Positions 13,486 through 15,715 of a DNA stretch of 15,715 nucleotides are shown piece by piece. Made by a program: the position numbers and the translations under genes. The notes under the pieces were generated by a model. That model made no database searches, was not told where the DNA came from, and saw nothing but the letters and a program-made list of their open reading frames with translations. Each line of letters opens with the position of its first letter. Position 1 is the stretch's first letter. The stretch is from assembly GCA_946497265.1 (NCBI GenBank), contig CAMMKL010000014.1, forward strand, positions 1-15,715, in the 5' to 3' direction. Source of the stretch: an uncultured Clostridia bacterium. Lineage in GTDB: Bacteria > Bacillota > Clostridia > Oscillospirales > Acutalibacteraceae.

Positions 13486-13522
13486 AACAAACCGGCTTCC
13501 TGCATCAGGAAGCCGGTTTGTT
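13486..13522. terminator. Bidirectional terminator overlapping the end of the PhoR-like gene
   Basis: AACAAACCGGCTTCCTG (13486-13502) and its exact 17-base complement (13506-13522) enclose CAT. The kinase stop codon (13507-13505) is in the loop and its last codons form one arm. On the minus strand TTTGTTTTCCC follows; on the plus strand the tail is GTTTGC, weaker. It serves the convergent Crp/Fnr and kinase genes. Confidence 0.8.
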
Positions 13523-15271
13523 GTTTGCAGCAAGGGGGAGGTGCACGGTAAATACGCTGCCGATGTCGGGCGTGCTTTCCACGCTTACATCGCCGTTGTA
13601 CAGGCCGGCCAGGTGTTTGACAATGGAAAGGCCAAGGCCGGTGCCGCCGATTTCACGCGAACGGCTGGTATCCACCCGGTAAAACCGCTCAAAAAGGCGG
13701 TCCAGATGCTCCGGCGGAATGCCGATTCCGGTATCCGCCACACGGATTACCGCCATGCCGCGCTGACGCAGCGCGGTTACCGTAACACGGCCGTTTTGCT
13801 TGTTGTATTTGATGGCGTTTTCAATCAGGTTTCGGAACATTTGCTGTAATCGGGTGGGGGAACACGGTACCAGGATGTCGTGCTCGGAAGAAAGTTCCAG
13901 GGTTACCCGGCTCTTTTCCGCCATTGGCCGCAGTTGTTCTATTGTGCTCTGAAGGGACTGCTCTACGTTGCAGGGTACGGCGGAAACGTCTTCTTTTGCA
14001 TTTTCGATTTGAGAAAGCACCAGCATGTCGTCAATCAGGTGGTGTAAGCGCTCGGCCTCAATATCCAGCACATCGTAAAAATAACGGCGGGTCTCCTCGT
14101 CGCGGTCGCCCGATTTCAATAGTTCGATGAAGCCGCGGATGGAGGTAAGCGGCGTTTTCAATTCATGCGTGACGTTGGCAACAAATTCGCTGCGCAGCTG
14201 CTGCAGCCGCCGCATTTCGGTAACGTCGCTGATCACAGCAAGGGTGCCTTCTCCGCTTTTGCCGGCATTCAATGGGGCGGCGTAAACGTTTAGGATGCGT
14301 TCCGGGGTTCCCGGGCACAGGATCGTGTCGCGGATGGGGCCGCCTTGACGCTTTGCCGAACGGATGAGGTCGAGGAGGCGGTTTTGCAGAAGATTGCCCC
14401 CCAAGGGGCTGCCTTCTGTAAGGGTGGGATCTTCCAGCAGCTCCCGTGCGCGGTCGTTGAGCAAAAGCAGGCTGCCTTTGCTGACCGCCAGCACGCCGTC
14501 GTCCATTCCCTGTAAAACGCCCTGAAGCTGCCGGTGCTTGCGGTGCAGTTCTTCGATGGTTTTCTGAGTCGTATCGGCCATCTGGTTGAACGCCCGGGCC
14601 AGTTCGCCCAGCTCGTGTTTGCCGTTTACCGTGGCGCGGCTGCCCAGGTCGCCGCCCGATATTTTAACGGCGGCGCTGGTCAAGGCCATAAGAGGCCGTG
14701 TAATCCGGCGGCTGTTTGCCATTGCGATCAGGCAGGCGGCCGCCGTGCCCAAAACCATACTGGCCAAAAGGAACAGAAGGATCCGGTTCATCACATCCTC
14801 CAGTTCGGTAATGGGAAGAGCTGCCCTTACAAAAAAATAACCGGGTATATAAGTTGCAGCATACAAAAACGTTTCCCCCACGCTCTGGCTGTAGCGGGAA
14901 TGGTAGCCATGGCCATCCTTAAGGGCCTGCTGGATTTCGGGGCGGTCCAGATGGTTGCTGTTAAACGGGTTTTCTCCCTCTTCGCTTCCGTCAACCGTGC
15001 TGTCGCCCAAAACGTTCCCATCCAGACCGATGATCGAAACGCGCATCTGCTGCCCGGATTGCTGCAGCGCTTGGCTTTCCAAAAGGGCGAAACTCTGAGG
15101 GTTCTCCCTGATGGTTTGTGGGCTGCTTGTCATCAGAGCGAGGGATGTGTCCAGACGGCGGGTAAATTCTTCATACATCAAGCCGCGTACCAGGGGAAGG
15201 GCCAACAAAAAGGCCGCAGCCAATCCGGCTACGACCACACTTACATTAAACAGCATCAAACGGCGCTTCAT
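13505..15271 (-). CDS. PhoR-like sensor histidine kinase
   Basis: A 588-residue membrane kinase with the full PhoR layout. There is a first helix (about 7-28) and an extracytoplasmic sensor domain (30-160) with RVSIIGLDGNVLGDS, like the Cache-type domain of Bacillus PhoR. A second helix (163-184) follows, then HAMP (about 186-240), and a PAS domain opening GVLQGMDDGVLAVS (251 on). The H box is SEFVANVTHELKTPLTSIRG (His369), with the N box NLIENAIKYN, then DTGIGIPPEHLDRLFERFYR and the G box GGTGLGLSIVKH. ATG 15271 is chosen because GGGGAGGAAG precedes it and it overlaps the regulator stop by 4 bases (ATGA); the open frame runs further upstream only as a shadow of the regulator. Phosphate sensing is suggested by family, not shown: no pst or phoU gene is in view. 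Confidence 0.92.
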   Translation of the reverse strand: MKRRLMLFNVSVVVAGLAAAFLLALPLVRGLMYEEFTRRLDTSLALMTSSPQTIRENPQSFALLESQALQQSGQQMRVSIIGLDGNVLGDSTVDGSEEGENPFNSNHLDRPEIQQALKDGHGYHSRYSQSVGETFLYAATYIPGYFFVRAALPITELEDVMNRILLFLLASMVLGTAAACLIAMANSRRITRPLMALTSAAVKISGGDLGSRATVNGKHELGELARAFNQMADTTQKTIEELHRKHRQLQGVLQGMDDGVLAVSKGSLLLLNDRARELLEDPTLTEGSPLGGNLLQNRLLDLIRSAKRQGGPIRDTILCPGTPERILNVYAAPLNAGKSGEGTLAVISDVTEMRRLQQLRSEFVANVTHELKTPLTSIRGFIELLKSGDRDEETRRYFYDVLDIEAERLHHLIDDMLVLSQIENAKEDVSAVPCNVEQSLQSTIEQLRPMAEKSRVTLELSSEHDILVPCSPTRLQQMFRNLIENAIKYNKQNGRVTVTALRQRGMAVIRVADTGIGIPPEHLDRLFERFYRVDTSRSREIGGTGLGLSIVKHLAGLYNGDVSVESTPDIGSVFTVHLPLAANNKPAS

Positions 15272-15715
15272 AGCTCTTCCTCCCCTGCAAATCGGTAACC
15301 GACGCCCCGCAGGGTAATGATGTATTTGGGATGGTCGGGCTCGTCTTCCACCTTTTGGCGCAGATAACGCACATGTACGTCCACCGTGCGGGAGTCCCCG
15401 TAATATTCTACTCCCCATACCCGGTCAAGCAAGGTATCTCGGGTAAGGACCCGGCCGCTGTTGCGCATCAGGATGACAAGCAGATCGAATTCTTTCATAG
15501 TAAGGTCGATGGTTTGTCCGTTTTTGGTTACCTTGCGGCGGGCAATATCCACCATAAGCGAACCGCAATGCAGTACTTCCCCGCTGGATGGGGTGAGATA
15601 TTCCTTACGGCGGAGGACGGCGCGCACCCGCGCGCACAATTCCTTGACGCTGAACGGCTTGGAAATATAGTCGTCGGCCCCCATTTCCAAACCAAGCACC
15701 CGGTCCACCTCGCCG
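15268..15715 (-). CDS. PhoP/PhoB-like response regulator, N-terminus beyond the window
   Basis: The visible 148 residues are the end of the receiver domain and the complete OmpR-type DNA-binding domain. LGLEMGADDYISKPFSVKELCARVRAVLRR carries the conserved Lys of the receiver. The winged helix has LTMKEFDLLVILMRNSGRVLTRD, then RTVDVHVRYLRQKVEDEP and GVGYRF. About 80-90 receiver residues, including the phosphoacceptor Asp, lie past base 15715. The stop overlaps the kinase start by 4 bases, so the two form one coupled operon read on the minus strand. Confidence 0.93.
   Translation of the reverse strand, partial: GEVDRVLGLEMGADDYISKPFSVKELCARVRAVLRRKEYLTPSSGEVLHCGSLMVDIARRKVTKNGQTIDLTMKEFDLLVILMRNSGRVLTRDTLLDRVWGVEYYGDSRTVDVHVRYLRQKVEDEPDHPKYIITLRGVGYRFAGEEEL

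Noticed and set aside
13439..15298. Plus-strand frames opposite the PhoR-like gene (13439-13849, 14534-15298)
   Set aside because: Long antisense frames in a GC-rich codon context, without ribosome sites or domains. The minus-strand kinase explains the region fully.
15272..15418. Upstream extension of the PhoR-like kinase
   Set aside because: This stretch codes for the end of the response regulator in another frame. The ATGA overlap with a good ribosome site fixes the kinase start at 15271.

Overview
The window reads as chromosomal DNA of a Clostridia-type Firmicute, most like the Oscillospiraceae/Ruminococcaceae group. The reasons are strong AGGAGG-type ribosome sites, SigA-like promoters in AT-rich gaps, many stem-plus-T-run terminators, a class IB dihydroorotate dehydrogenase (PyrK-PyrD), a VanR/VanS-like and a PhoP/PhoR-like two-component system, and moderate GC. 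Taxonomy is inferred from gene content only. No CRISPR array, tRNA, rRNA, transposase, integrase or phage gene was seen.

Layout. (1) 1-1118: a short piece of a molybdenum hydroxylase [2Fe-2S] subunit is joined, in another frame, to the C-terminal part of a P2-type Ca2+ ATPase; this junction is abnormal. Two terminator-like hairpins follow. (2) 1538-2311: a GIDE-domain membrane protein with its own promoter. (3) 2379-5409, minus strand: a tight operon pyrK-pyrD-ruvX-vanZ-like. (4) 5872-6300: an unknown small membrane protein, followed by a cluster of hairpins. (5) 6530-6757, minus: a small two-helix membrane ORF with an in-frame stop at codon 8. (6) 6940-7647, minus: a CofE-like (F420-0:glutamate ligase fold) protein. 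(7) 7896-9711: a VanR/VanS-like pair without vanHAX, followed by an AI-2E family permease (9807-10997). (8) 10998-11370: a hairpin-rich non-coding gap. (9) 11371-12597, minus: a CPA2 cation/proton antiporter, divergent from a Crp/Fnr regulator (12754-13428), with a perfect 20-bp palindrome between them. (10) 13505-15715, minus: PhoR-like kinase and the 3' part of its PhoP-like regulator.

How the genes work together. PyrK and PyrD form the NAD-dependent dihydroorotate dehydrogenase. RuvX and the VanZ-like protein share the transcript through a 4-nt overlap. The VanR-like regulator probably controls its own promoter, and perhaps the divergent CofE-like gene and the AI-2E permease, because similar CTTA-GAAA boxes occur upstream of all three. 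The Crp/Fnr protein probably controls the antiporter and itself from the shared palindrome, which sits about 40 bp from candidate start sites on both sides. Most of the cargo is envelope, ion-homeostasis and signalling genes. I found no clearly new multi-gene system. The best leads are the two regulatory circuits, the broken left-edge junction, the interrupted small membrane ORF and the hairpin-rich gap.
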